NCBI RefSeq assembly: GCF_011751945.2
Contig: NZ_CP064951.1
Coordinates: 1,426,001 to 1,490,000, forward strand
Direction: 5' to 3'
DNA length: 64,000 nt
Source of the DNA: Actinomyces sp. zg-332
GTDB lineage: Bacteria > Actinomycetota > Actinomycetes > Actinomycetales > Actinomycetaceae
Position 1 is the first letter of the stretch; every line of letters begins with the position of its first letter. Made by a program: the position numbers and the translations under genes. Of this stretch, positions 27,693-37,096 are shown piece by piece. The notes beneath the pieces were generated by a model. It made no database searches. It was not told where the DNA came from and worked only from the letters and a program-made list of their open reading frames with translations.

Positions 27693-29351
27693 ATGCACGA
27701 AAGAGCTGGCGAAATAGCACAAATACAAGATCTCATCAACGTAGATGAGCTATTAAATGCTTATTATGAAAATGAACCAGATATTAATATTCCAACACAA
27801 CTAGTTAGTTTTGGAACAAGTGGACATAGAGGTTGTAGCCTCGATTCTACTTTCAATGAAGCACATATTGTTGCAATAACTCAAGCAATTGTTGAATACC
27901 GCAAAAATAACAATATAACAGGTCCTCTATTTTTGGGTAGGGATACTCATCCTTTATCAGAGCCTGCTTTTATAACTGCTTTGCAAGTATTACTGAGTAA
28001 CGATGTAAAAGTAATTATAGATAAAAGCTCAGCTTTCACTCCAACTCCTGTTATATCTCACGCTATATTGCGAGCAAATACTGATGAATCTGAAAATGTA
28101 GATTTCTCAAAACCTGACCTAGCTGACGGTATAGTCATTACTCCTTCTCACAATCCTCCAAAAGATGGCGGTTTCAAATATAATCCTCCTCATGGCGGTC
28201 CAGCAGATGGAACTATAACTAAAGTAATAGCTGAAAGAGCAAATGAAATATTGCGTTCTGGCTGGAAATCCGTAGAAAAACTACCTGAAAGCCAAGTAAT
28301 TACACACTCTAATTTAGGAAAATCTGATTTACGTGGCGATTATATATCTGACCTTGGAAACATAATTGATTTTAATATTATTCGTGAAAAAAATATTAAA
28401 ATAGGTGTACATCCCCTCGGAGGGGCTAGTGTAGAGTACTGGGAAGAAATAGCTAAATACTATAACATAAACCTAACAGTAATCGACCCTGTTATAGACC
28501 CTACTTGGGCGTTCATGCCTTTGGACTGGGACGGGGCTATACGAATGGACTGTTCTTCTCCTTACGCTATGCGTACACTGACTGATACTGTGAAAAAAGA
28601 AAACTACGATATTGGTGTGGGCAACGATGCTGACGCCGATAGACATGGCATTGTTACAGTTGACGGTTTGATGAACCCTAATCACTACTTAGCAGTGGCT
28701 GTTGAATACTTATCTAATAACCGTCCACTTTGGAAAGCTGAAAGTAAAATCGGAAAAACCCTAGTGTCGTCAAGCCTAATAGATAGAGTATGTGAAAAAT
28801 CTGGAAAAGAGCTTTTTGAAGTTCCTGTTGGCTTCAAATACTTCACTAATGGTTTGCTAGATGGATCAATTATTTTCTGTGGTGAAGAATCTGCTGGAGC
28901 AACTTTCTTACGTCACAATGGAAAAATATGGACTACTGATAAAGACGGCTTGATTATGGGTCTTTTGGCAGCTGAGATTATGGCTAAAACTGGACTTACT
29001 CCTTCTCAGTTCCACAAAGAGCAGACTAGAAAATACGGTGAAACAAACTATGCTCGTATTGATGAAAAAATATCCAAAGAGGGCAAAGTAAAGCTTCTAA
29101 ATTTAGTACCAGACAATGTAAAAAGTACTACTTTAGGTTCAGATGAGATTAAGCATATACTGGTCAAAGCTCCAGGTGACAATCAGCCAATTGGAGGGCT
29201 AAAAATCACTACTGAGAATGCTTGGATAACAATTCGTCCATCAGGTACTGAAGATGTTTACAAGATTTATGCTGAGTCTTTTAAAGGTGCAGAACATTTG
29301 AAGGAAATTCAAGCCGAAGCTAAAGAAATAGTAGATTCGATTTTGGGTTAG
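27693..29351 (+). CDS. pgm: Phosphoglucomutase (alpha-D-glucose-1,6-bisphosphate-dependent)
   Basis: Interconverts glucose-1-phosphate and glucose-6-phosphate, feeding UDP-glucose, glycogen and envelope sugars. The phospho-Ser is about residue 152 in TPSHNPPKDGG, the metal loop is GNDADADRHG near 310, sugar recognition is GEESAGA, and the phosphate loop is RPSGTEDVYK at the end. 552 residues fits the Pgm group of the phosphohexomutases. AGGAA lies before the ATG. Monocistronic, ended by a bidirectional terminator. Confidence 0.95.
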   Translation: MHERAGEIAQIQDLINVDELLNAYYENEPDINIPTQLVSFGTSGHRGCSLDSTFNEAHIVAITQAIVEYRKNNNITGPLFLGRDTHPLSEPAFITALQVLLSNDVKVIIDKSSAFTPTPVISHAILRANTDESENVDFSKPDLADGIVITPSHNPPKDGGFKYNPPHGGPADGTITKVIAERANEILRSGWKSVEKLPESQVITHSNLGKSDLRGDYISDLGNIIDFNIIREKNIKIGVHPLGGASVEYWEEIAKYYNINLTVIDPVIDPTWAFMPLDWDGAIRMDCSSPYAMRTLTDTVKKENYDIGVGNDADADRHGIVTVDGLMNPNHYLAVAVEYLSNNRPLWKAESKIGKTLVSSSLIDRVCEKSGKELFEVPVGFKYFTNGLLDGSIIFCGEESAGATFLRHNGKIWTTDKDGLIMGLLAAEIMAKTGLTPSQFHKEQTRKYGETNYARIDEKISKEGKVKLLNLVPDNVKSTTLGSDEIKHILVKAPGDNQPIGGLKITTENAWITIRPSGTEDVYKIYAESFKGAEHLKEIQAEAKEIVDSILG

Positions 29352-29365
29352 ACAACTTAAACGAC

Positions 29366-29410
29366 AAAGGTATTTGTTACTGTGAACTATGTTTAGTAGC
29401 AAATACCTTT
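29366..29410. terminator. Bidirectional terminator between pgm and MFS gene
   Basis: AAAGGTATTTGTTACT pairs with AGTAGCAAATACCTTT over 16 bp with one G-U/A-C difference and a 13-nt loop. It lies between convergent genes, with A/T-rich ends that give a U-tract in either direction. Confidence 0.85.
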
Positions 29411-29443
29411 AAAAGCTTATACTAGATAGAGCATTAGGATAGT

Positions 29444-30655
29444 TTAGTCATTAGACAATGTATGATTCTCACTTGCTTTACGTAAAATAGGTAGCACTAA
29501 GAAACCTATTACAACCATAATCCAAGCAAATATAACAGTGGCTATAAATCCTAAGTCACTTCCTCCAAAGTCAACTAGGTATCCACCAGCAAACGCTCCT
29601 GAAGAAACCCCTATGTTTATAGAAGTACTCATCCAGCTAAACCCTTCAGTCAAGCGATTCTTAGGAACAACTCGCTCAACCATATTATTCACATTTGTCA
29701 TAGTTGGAGCAATAGTAAAACCAGTAATAAACATGGCAAAACTCAAAATGATTAGGTTATCAGCAAATATAAAGGTACTAACCCCAAATCCTAAAAGAAC
29801 AATACCGACAATCAATAATTTCCATATAGGCTGCGCCCAGTGTCTTGCACCATAAATTAAAGCCCCAAGCATTGATCCGCAAGCAAAAATAGCTAAAACA
29901 ATACCTGAGTAGCTCTTTGCCCCTAGTTCTTCAGCAAAAGCAACAACTACCACATCGCACAATCCGAACATTGTACCAGCACACAAATATATTATGGCTA
30001 GAGCTGAAATAGCTTTAATACGTAATAGAGATTTTTGTTTAACTCCTTTTTCAAGCTTCACTAATTTAGGCTCAGTGCTTTTTTGTGAAAATAGCCATAT
30101 TCCACCAGTAATATTGAAAAATACTGCAACTACAAGTCCTGCTGGTGGATATACTGAAGTAGTTAAAACTGTTGCAATAATTGGACCTATAACGTAAACA
30201 ACTTCATCAACAGCTGATTCTAGGGCATAGGCTGTGTGTAATTGCTTAGGGTTTTGGACAGTCTTAGCCCATCTAGAACGAATTAACGCTCCAATTGATC
30301 CAGAAGATGCACCAGCTATTGCACTAAATAAATTCAGAACCCAAGGAGATAGTAAAAACATAGCGCTGAATGCTAGTAATAAAAGATTAAGCGAGCTAAT
30401 AAGTATGGCTGGCAGCATAACTTTTCTTTGACCATATCTATCGACTAAACGTGATAGCCAAGGAACAAAAATAGCGTATGCAACAGTTGTAACAGCAGCT
30501 ACTTGCCCAGCAATACTATAAGATTTATACAAGGTAGAAATTAATAAAATAATAGAAATATTTACCATTGACATAGGAAAACGAGTAATAAAACCCGCTA
30601 AAGAGAATTTCCACGCTCCTGGTAGTTTTAAAACATCACTATATACTTTTAACAT
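29444..30655 (-). CDS. Major facilitator superfamily transporter
   Basis: About 400 residues with twelve hydrophobic segments and the MFS loop motif between segments 2 and 3 (SRLVDRYGQRKVM). Closest in style to small drug or sugar efflux permeases, substrate unknown. I start at the ATG at 30655, which has AAGGA four bases upstream; a TTG at 30667 is possible. It lies 44 bp after the hydrolase-fold gene and may be co-transcribed with it. Confidence 0.88.
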   Translation of the reverse strand: MLKVYSDVLKLPGAWKFSLAGFITRFPMSMVNISIILLISTLYKSYSIAGQVAAVTTVAYAIFVPWLSRLVDRYGQRKVMLPAILISSLNLLLLAFSAMFLLSPWVLNLFSAIAGASSGSIGALIRSRWAKTVQNPKQLHTAYALESAVDEVVYVIGPIIATVLTTSVYPPAGLVVAVFFNITGGIWLFSQKSTEPKLVKLEKGVKQKSLLRIKAISALAIIYLCAGTMFGLCDVVVVAFAEELGAKSYSGIVLAIFACGSMLGALIYGARHWAQPIWKLLIVGIVLLGFGVSTFIFADNLIILSFAMFITGFTIAPTMTNVNNMVERVVPKNRLTEGFSWMSTSINIGVSSGAFAGGYLVDFGGSDLGFIATVIFAWIMVVIGFLVLPILRKASENHTLSND

Positions 30656-30699
30656 TTCATCCTTCAAAATAACAATATCTCAAAAGATAATTATATTAG

Positions 30700-31473
30700 T
30701 TAAGAGATGTTTTTGGAACGCAATTCACACCAAGATATAGATGCTTCAGCAAGCATATTACTTAAGTTCTTTAAGTTATTACTTTCATCTCTAATGACAT
30801 CAACTTTAGATCCATCAGATAGTTTTGAAAAATATTTTCCTGTAAATTCAATTAATATGTCATTATAGTTTTCATAGTCAGTAACTAGAATCAGAATAGG
30901 ACATTTAACTTCTTCAAGTGCGTTCTCAATATTAGTTAGTGATAAATCAGCCAGAGTTTGCTTTGAAATGATGAAGTATTTACGGCTAGTTGGAGAGTCA
31001 TCGAAAACCCTCATAACTCCGTCTTTATCTAATTTTTCAAGTTGCTCAGCAGGAAAAATACTTTCCCATTCATAATGCACAGAAGTAATCATAGGGTCAA
31101 TCAGAATAATACTTTTAACTTTGTCTAAATCAGATGATAAAGCAACTAGCGATCCAAAAGCTGTAGCAACAACAAATTGTTTACTATAGCCTTGTTCATT
31201 AGCCCAAGCACACACTGACCGTAAATCTTCGATTGAACCAGCCAATGTTATAACGTCGTCTTCAGATTCACCAACACCCGAGAAATCAAATTGCAAAGTG
31301 GTATAACCAGCACGCCTAAAAGCAGCTGCCATAATATCGTAACGATATCCACCGGAACGTTCTGACAAAAAATCGTGAACGAATATTACGATTGAACCGT
31401 TAGAATCTACTGGAGCATTTATAGTTCCAGATAGTCTTATACCTCTAGGAGTTGTTATAGTTATTTCAGACAT
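30700..31473 (-). CDS. Alpha/beta-hydrolase-fold protein lacking the catalytic Ser
   Basis: 257 residues with the fold pattern of small lipase/peptidase-like hydrolases: oxyanion region VIFVHDFLSERSGG, then FDFSGVGESEDD. The nucleophile elbow, expected as GxSxG, reads ATAFG with Ala (codon GCT) in the Ser position, and no convincing catalytic His is present near the C-terminus (VIRDESNN). The acid residue may remain (LVTDYENY). Probably not a hydrolase in the normal sense; could be a binding or regulatory pseudoenzyme. Upstream of the MFS gene on the same strand. Confidence 0.82.
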   Translation of the reverse strand: MSEITITTPRGIRLSGTINAPVDSNGSIVIFVHDFLSERSGGYRYDIMAAAFRRAGYTTLQFDFSGVGESEDDVITLAGSIEDLRSVCAWANEQGYSKQFVVATAFGSLVALSSDLDKVKSIILIDPMITSVHYEWESIFPAEQLEKLDKDGVMRVFDDSPTSRKYFIISKQTLADLSLTNIENALEEVKCPILILVTDYENYNDILIEFTGKYFSKLSDGSKVDVIRDESNNLKNLSNMLAEASISWCELRSKNIS

Positions 31474-31723
31474 AGTTTAATTATCTCGAGAAATAAATAT
31501 TATGAACATGATTTAACTGAATAATTAACAAATATCATACTTAAGTATTATAAAAATCTGTATTTTTGGTTTATCTAATAGCGAATAGGTAACTATAAAA
31601 TAAAAACATTACATTGGCTTTACTAATCAAGAAAATAACAAGTAAAATTTTTAGTAGTAAGATAAGCAGTTACTACATAGAATTATTGTATTAAGTTATA
31701 AAATATCGAGATTGGGGATAACA

Positions 31724-32074
31724 TTGAAAAAATTATTCACGCTAGCCATATTTTTCACAGGGTATGTACTAGGAAGCAAAGCTGGAAAAGGTCGCTATGA
31801 GCAAATCAAAAAATATTCAAATAAGGTATATAAAGCACCAGTTGTCTCAAAAACTATAGATAAAGTATCAAAGAAAACTGAAACTTTCGTTAAAAACCAG
31901 GGCGAAAAGATTACTGACAAAGTTGCTGAAGTTGTAAAAAATAACCTATTTACAGTAAAAGTTACCAAACCTGAATCTAAAAATAATCAATCTGCAACTA
32001 ACGAAGAGACAACAACTAATACAAATTCTAACTATTCGACTATAGATACCACTAATTTACCTGACTCAAAATAA
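31724..32074 (+). CDS. YtxH-like small membrane-anchored protein
   Basis: About 116 residues. A short hydrophobic N-terminus with the motif GYVLGSKAGKGRYEQI, seen in actinobacterial YtxH-like proteins, then a Lys-rich amphipathic middle and a Ser/Thr/Asn-rich tail. The start is probably TTG at 31724 because GGGGA lies five bases before it; the in-frame TTG at 31712 lies within that site. Function unknown; YtxH relatives are stress proteins in Firmicutes. No operon partner. Confidence 0.7.
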   Translation: MKKLFTLAIFFTGYVLGSKAGKGRYEQIKKYSNKVYKAPVVSKTIDKVSKKTETFVKNQGEKITDKVAEVVKNNLFTVKVTKPESKNNQSATNEETTTNTNSNYSTIDTTNLPDSK

Positions 32075-32435
32075 TAAAATTAATGTTCAATTTTATTACA
32101 GTTTTACAAATAAGTGACCTGCGTAACTTTTGCTTTGAAACTTTTACATTAGGTAAATTACAATCTACAAAGTAAACTATATAAGGGTTGAATATGAGGT
32201 AATGTTGGTAAGGAAAACTGAAGAAAAACTGTTACAAATTAGCCGAGTAATTATATTGAATTCACTTTTTGATAACAGTAATAAGTTAAAAATCATTGCA
32301 CTTACCTTACAAACTTACAAAGAATCCAAAGAAACTTATTAGTATATTCTAATCAGTTTAAAACCACAGGAAACTGTTATAGAACTGAAATAAACTGCAA
32401 AGTTTGAAATAAAGAGTCTAAAAAGGCACCACATA
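32075..32435. other. Intergenic region before the ferritin-VIT gene
   Basis: 361 bp without a gene. An AT-only 9-bp inverted repeat (AATAAAATT/AATTTTATT, about 32070-32096) may end the YtxH-like gene. No iron-box-like palindrome was recognised. Confidence 0.4.
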
Positions 32436-33506
32436 ATGAGCATTGAGAATCCTACTAAAAAGCAAATACAAACTTGGCGTAACTATCTTGCTGACGAATA
32501 CATGGAAGCAATGATTTATGAGAAATTAGCAAATAAAAAAGACGACGAAGAAAAACGTATACTACTAGAATTAGCAGAAGCTGAAAAACGCCACGCAGCT
32601 CATTGGCTAGATTTACTTGGAGAGTATGCTCATCCACTCCCGAAACCAAAACTAAAATCTCGTATACTAGCAAAACTAACTTCAATGTTTGGCTCTATTT
32701 TCATACTTGCAATCATGCAAAGAGCTGAGGAACGCGCGAAATACACTTCCGAATCATACGCTACACCTCAGATGTTCGCTGATGAACAAGTACACTCAGA
32801 AGTAGTCAAAGCCCTCGTTTCTAAAGCTCGTAATAAAATGTCTGGAAACTTCAGAGCTGCAATTTTTGGTATGAATGACGGCATAGTATCCAACTTAGCT
32901 CTAATTCTAGGTGTTGCTACTACTGGAATACAAAATACTTACGTGTTGCTTACTGGTCTAGCAGGCTCTTTAGCTGGTGCATTATCTATGGCAGCTGGAG
33001 AATATGTTTCAGTAAAATCACAAATAGAGCTAATACAATCAAGTGAACCTAATTCTTACACTGATAAAGTAATTGCTAATCTTGATGTGAATCAAAACGA
33101 ATTATCATTAATTTTTAGAGCACGAGGAGATAGCGAAGAAGAAGCCAGCAGAAAAGCCCATGAGTTATTAAAATCAATAAACACTAAAGCACCAAAACGT
33201 ATAACAGATTTAGGTAAAGAAACCGAAGATATGGGCAATGCACTATCTGTAGCATTCTCTTCATTCGTGTGTTTTGCATTAGGATCACTGATACCAGTGT
33301 TACCATATGCTATTGGAATTACAAGTTTTACTGCAATGCTTGTCGCTTCTATATTATCTGGACTAGCTTTAATATTAACCGGAGCTATTGTAGGTATATT
33401 ATCTGGCGTAAATCCAATATGGCCATCTTTGCGTCAATTATTTATCGGTTACGGAGCAGCAACTGTTACAGTATTACTCGGCACAATTTTTAGAGTGAGT
33501 TTGTAA
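32436..33506 (+). CDS. Ferritin-like / VIT1-CCC1 fusion, MbfA-type iron exporter
   Basis: 356 residues in two parts. Residues 1-140 are a ferritin-like diiron four-helix domain with Glu and ExxH ligands (EYMEAMIYEKL, EAEKRHAAHW, DEQVHSEVV). Residues 150-356 are a VIT1/CCC1 membrane domain with about five segments (GMNDGIVSNLALILGV, GALSMAAGEYVSVKSQ). In alphaproteobacterial MbfA this arrangement exports iron and resists iron or peroxide stress. The stop overlaps the next gene's ATG by one base, so the two are translationally coupled. Manganese as substrate is possible. Confidence 0.9.
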   Translation: MSIENPTKKQIQTWRNYLADEYMEAMIYEKLANKKDDEEKRILLELAEAEKRHAAHWLDLLGEYAHPLPKPKLKSRILAKLTSMFGSIFILAIMQRAEERAKYTSESYATPQMFADEQVHSEVVKALVSKARNKMSGNFRAAIFGMNDGIVSNLALILGVATTGIQNTYVLLTGLAGSLAGALSMAAGEYVSVKSQIELIQSSEPNSYTDKVIANLDVNQNELSLIFRARGDSEEEASRKAHELLKSINTKAPKRITDLGKETEDMGNALSVAFSSFVCFALGSLIPVLPYAIGITSFTAMLVASILSGLALILTGAIVGILSGVNPIWPSLRQLFIGYGAATVTVLLGTIFRVSL

Positions 33507-34201
33507 TGTTGGAGCAAATAAATCAACAACTATCAGAAATATTCGTAGTAATTGATCTAATAGGTGTTTTGCTGAACGGAATACTAGGCGGACGTTTAGC
33601 TAGGGCAAAGGGTTTCGATTTTGTTGGCTTTTGTATTCTAGCAATAATGTGTGCTTTAGCTGGAGGTATGTTACGTGACCTTATTCTAGATTCTGGTCCT
33701 CCTATTGCAATTACTAACAAATACTATTTAATAACTGCAATTACAGGAGCAGCTATAGCCTGGATAGTTCCTTTAAACAGTAAATGGTCTAATCGTGTCC
33801 TGATACTATTTGATGGCATAATATTGGGCTGTTGGTCTGCCACCGGAGCCGCTAAAACATTAGGTTTAGGGTTTGGTATAGTACCAGCTATCATGCTTGG
33901 AATGATGACTTCTATCGGTGGAGGAATGATTCGCGATATTGCTGCTGGTAATGTTCCAACTGTTTTTGGTGGAAATAACCTATATGCAACACCAGCTTTT
34001 GTTTCTGCTGGGGTAATGGTCCTGTTTTTCAAGTTTGATTTAATGATGATTGGTATGTTAGTTGCTACTATAGTTGGTTCTTCTTTCACGGTTCTAGCTC
34101 ATTGGCGTAAATGGCAACTACCTCAAAATCAGTGGAATATAACTATGAGTTCTTCACAGCTACGTGCTTTGCTAAGAGCTAAAGGGCAATCTGATAAATA
34201 A
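33506..34201 (+). CDS. TRIC/UPF0126 family membrane protein
   Basis: 231 residues with two similar halves of three membrane segments plus a seventh, each with the Gly-rich kinked motif (GGMLRDLIL and GGMIRDIAAGNVPTVF). Prokaryotic TRIC channels of this type conduct monovalent cations and form trimers. Starts inside the stop of the iron exporter gene (TAATG), suggesting a two-gene operon; a charge-balancing role during metal export is only a guess. Confidence 0.88.
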   Translation: MLEQINQQLSEIFVVIDLIGVLLNGILGGRLARAKGFDFVGFCILAIMCALAGGMLRDLILDSGPPIAITNKYYLITAITGAAIAWIVPLNSKWSNRVLILFDGIILGCWSATGAAKTLGLGFGIVPAIMLGMMTSIGGGMIRDIAAGNVPTVFGGNNLYATPAFVSAGVMVLFFKFDLMMIGMLVATIVGSSFTVLAHWRKWQLPQNQWNITMSSSQLRALLRAKGQSDK

Positions 34202-34251
34202 TTTATGCAATTATTAAGCTTTAGAATTATTTGTCAGTGCGTAAATTTAGC

Positions 34252-34283
34252 GTGTGAAGTGCGGGTCGATGTCTAGTTCACAC
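34252..34283 (+). terminator. Weak hairpin after the TRIC gene
   Basis: GTGTGAA pairs with TTCACAC across an 18-nt loop, followed by CTCTATTT. Short stem; possible terminator only. Confidence 0.35.
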
Positions 34284-34337
34284 TCTATTTACATAAAGTT
34301 CATTGAAGTTTGAGCTTTTAAATAAGATACGCAAAAG

Positions 34338-34346
34338 TTATCCACA
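34338..34346 (+). promoter_or_regulatory. DnaA box (extended motif)
   Basis: Perfect TTATCCACA within AAGTTATCCACATTTTAAAA, 90 bp upstream of the HNH nuclease gene. Same flanks as the copies at 49193 and 53856. Confidence 0.6.
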
Positions 34347-34435
34347 TTTTAAAAACATTAAATGAACTTTGTCGTGTTCAAAATTATAATTTAAATAGTA
34401 ATATTCATCGTAATAAGAGGAAAAGCAATTAATAA

Positions 34436-35197
34436 ATGTTCATAGACCCAAAGCATAGTCCTAAGTCTGAAAGGTACTATAGCAGAAAACGTGGAATTAT
34501 TTTGGTAACAAACATACTAATTTTACTATGCCTGTTAGCAATACTTTTACCACAGTTAATAAAGGTTTTTAACAATAACTTTTCCTCTGTTTCTTCACCT
34601 AGTGGTAGTGAAAAATATTGCTCTGAAAATTATACAGATACCCATCAGCAAAAGTTATGTAGCCTAAGTTCAAGTGGAGCAAATGTTAATGAAATATCTA
34701 ATTCTAATATCCCTAAATATGGTAGAAAAAAATTTGGTAAAGCGTGGCTAGATATAGATAATAACGGTTGTGATACTAGAAACGATATTTTAAATCGTGA
34801 TTTAAAAAAGATTAGAAAAATAAATTGCACTGTTTTGTTGGGAGAACTAGATGATCCTTACACTGGGAAAAATATAAAGTTCCAAAGAGGTAAAAACTCA
34901 AGTGTTATTCAAATAGATCATATAGTTGCTTTACAAAATGCTTGGATAAATGGGGCTTGGGAATGGAATAAGAGGAAGCGTGAAGAATTTGCCAATGACC
35001 CTTTAAATTTGATAGCAGTAGATGGAAAAAGTAACCAAGAAAAAGGAAGTAAAGATTTCGCTAATTGGACACCTAGAAACAAAACTTCTTTATGCTCGTA
35101 TGCGAAACGACAAATCACTGTTAAGTCAAAATATGGTTTAAAAGTAACAGATGAAGAAAAAACAGCATTAATGAATACACTGCAAGAATGTGAATAA
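34436..35197 (+). CDS. Membrane-anchored/exported HNH nuclease (DUF1524 type)
   Basis: 253 residues. One hydrophobic segment near residues 18-40 exports or anchors the protein. The rest is the GmrSD C-terminal-like HNH domain: GKAWLDIDNNGCDTRNDIL, QIDHIVALQNAW (catalytic His) and NDPLNLIAVDGKSNQEKGSKDFANWTP (Asn and Lys ligands). Four cysteines in the exported part may form disulfides. Actinobacteria use such enzymes as extracellular nucleases, for nutrition or DNA degradation. AGAGG is 14 bases from the ATG, a long spacing, so the start is less sure. Confidence 0.85.
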   Translation: MFIDPKHSPKSERYYSRKRGIILVTNILILLCLLAILLPQLIKVFNNNFSSVSSPSGSEKYCSENYTDTHQQKLCSLSSSGANVNEISNSNIPKYGRKKFGKAWLDIDNNGCDTRNDILNRDLKKIRKINCTVLLGELDDPYTGKNIKFQRGKNSSVIQIDHIVALQNAWINGAWEWNKRKREEFANDPLNLIAVDGKSNQEKGSKDFANWTPRNKTSLCSYAKRQITVKSKYGLKVTDEEKTALMNTLQECE

Positions 35198-35238
35198 TAT
35201 TTGGAATTATCTCTATAAATATAGCGGTATTTTCAAAA

Positions 35239-36012
35239 CTATTCTGTAAAGAAACGTACAGGCTCAATTCTCATTGTTTTTTTGTCGTATACGACTTCAA
35301 TTGGGTGCTGATAGACTGATGATAAGACTTCAGATGTAAATACTTCCTCAAACGAACCACTGCTAACTAATTTACCTTCTTGAAGTAAAACTACCTTATT
35401 ACAGTAAGCTGCAGCTAAATTCAAATCATGCAGTACAACAACTACAGCATAGCCTTTTTCAGTCAAATTTTTCGCAATACGCATTGTTGATTCTTGGTGT
35501 TTTATATCGAGGGAAGCTGTGGGTTCGTCAAGCAGAACAACTGGACAATCTTGAGCCAGCACTCTAGCCAAAGCCACTCTAGCTTTTTCTCCCCCCGATA
35601 AAGCGGATATTTTACGGTATCGCAATTCTTGAATATCAGCTTTTTCTAAGCATTCTTCAATAAACTTTTCTTCTTCTTGTAGTGGTAATTTATTTTCAAC
35701 ACAAGAACGTCCCATCAAAATAACATCATGGACTAAGTATTCAAAAGATACCTCTGTGTTTTGTTCCATGACACTACGTATACGAGAAAGTTCTAAAATA
35801 GAATAATCTTTAATGGATTTCGAGAAGAAGTTAATCTCACCTTCGTATGAACGGTAATTACCCGCAATACATTTAAGTAAAGTTGATTTCCCAGCCCCGT
35901 TTGGTCCTACTAATGCTATAAAATCGCCTTTTTCTATATCTAAAGATATATCAGACAAGCAAGGATTATTACCATAGGAAAAAGATAGATTCTTTACACT
36001 AACAGAAGTCAT
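35239..36012 (-). CDS. hmuV: Haem ABC transporter ATP-binding protein HmuV
   Basis: ATPase of a FecCD/BtuCD-type importer, about 258 residues: Walker A GPNGAGKST, signature LSGGEKARVALAR and Walker B PVVLLDEPTASLD. I start at the ATG at 36012, which has AAGG nine bases upstream and lies one base after the hmuU stop; a TTG at 36021 is the alternative. Assigned to haem, not siderophore or B12, because of the adjacent HtaA-domain protein and HmuT. Last gene of the minus-strand locus. Confidence 0.9.
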   Translation of the reverse strand: MTSVSVKNLSFSYGNNPCLSDISLDIEKGDFIALVGPNGAGKSTLLKCIAGNYRSYEGEINFFSKSIKDYSILELSRIRSVMEQNTEVSFEYLVHDVILMGRSCVENKLPLQEEEKFIEECLEKADIQELRYRKISALSGGEKARVALARVLAQDCPVVLLDEPTASLDIKHQESTMRIAKNLTEKGYAVVVVLHDLNLAAAYCNKVVLLQEGKLVSSGSFEEVFTSEVLSSVYQHPIEVVYDKKTMRIEPVRFFTE

Positions 36013-36013
36013 A

Positions 36014-37096
36014 TTATCCAACCTTCAACATATTTTGTTTCATAACAATGAAGAATACAACTGAACCAATTATGGCTGTAAAAATACCGATAGGAAGGTC
36101 AGCATAAGACATAGCTGTGCGAGCAATCAAGTCAGCACTTCCAACGAGAATTATGCCCCCAACAGCAGATAGAGGAATCAACCAGCTATTCATAGGACCA
36201 ATAATTAGGCGTAATAAATGTGGAACAATTAAGCCGACAAAAGTAATAATACCAGCAAAAGAAACAGCACCGGCAGTCAGCAAAGCAGTCATACATATAG
36301 CTGTGAAACGTAAACGTGGAACATTCAAGCCAAGATATTTAGCAGTATCTTCACCCAAGGCTAGTAAATCTAGTTTTGGAGCAATATAGAAAGAAACTAT
36401 TAGCCCAAAAATCACTATTGGTGTAACTACAATTATGTGTTGCCAATTAGCCCCGTTTAATGACCCCATTTGCCAGAAAACTATTTGGTTACGAGCTGTA
36501 GTAGGAGCAGCATAGGTGAAGAACGCTATCATGGCACCACATAGAGCGTTTACAGCTATTCCCGTTAAGATGAGAGTTATTACCCTAGCTTTGCCACCAG
36601 ATTTTGACATTTGGTAAATAGCAAAAGTAACTATTATTCCAGTTACAAAAGCTGAAATTGGGACTGTAAGCAAGCTTAGGAATGTCCAGTTCATAACAAT
36701 TGCTATACTTGCCCCGACGGCACAGCCAGATGAAACACCAATGATTCCAGGTTCAGCCAGCGGATTAGCAAATATCGCTTGCATTATGGCTCCACCAACT
36801 CCTAGGGAAGCTCCAACGAGCATTACCATTACTATTCTAGGCATACGTATGAACCAAAAAACTTGGTATTCTTGAGAAGATGGATCACCAATATTGAATA
36901 AAAATTTATATACTTCTGAAGTATTTATATGGAACTGTCCTAGCGAAGCTGAAGCAATAAACAATGCACACAAAATGAATAGCATTACTATTAGGGTACT
37001 TAAGCGTAAAACTTTTCTTTGTTTCAAAGCATTATTTTGTTTAGTACTGTTGCTTATTTTTTTATTTGTATTGGTTTTAGTAGATACTTGTTCCAT
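36014..37096 (-). CDS. hmuU: Haem ABC transporter permease HmuU (FecCD family)
   Basis: 360 residues with about ten membrane segments and FecCD hallmarks: MPRIVMVMLVGASLGVGGAI, NPLAEPGIIGVSSG and the coupling loop with GIITFVGLIVPHLLR. A polar N-terminal stretch of about 30 residues (Lys/Asn/Thr-rich) precedes the first membrane segment and is longer than usual. Forms the channel with HmuV. No ribosome site is visible before the ATG. Separated from hmuT by 716 bp, so it probably has a separate promoter. Confidence 0.9.
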   Translation of the reverse strand: MEQVSTKTNTNKKISNSTKQNNALKQRKVLRLSTLIVMLFILCALFIASASLGQFHINTSEVYKFLFNIGDPSSQEYQVFWFIRMPRIVMVMLVGASLGVGGAIMQAIFANPLAEPGIIGVSSGCAVGASIAIVMNWTFLSLLTVPISAFVTGIIVTFAIYQMSKSGGKARVITLILTGIAVNALCGAMIAFFTYAAPTTARNQIVFWQMGSLNGANWQHIIVVTPIVIFGLIVSFYIAPKLDLLALGEDTAKYLGLNVPRLRFTAICMTALLTAGAVSFAGIITFVGLIVPHLLRLIIGPMNSWLIPLSAVGGIILVGSADLIARTAMSYADLPIGIFTAIIGSVVFFIVMKQNMLKVG

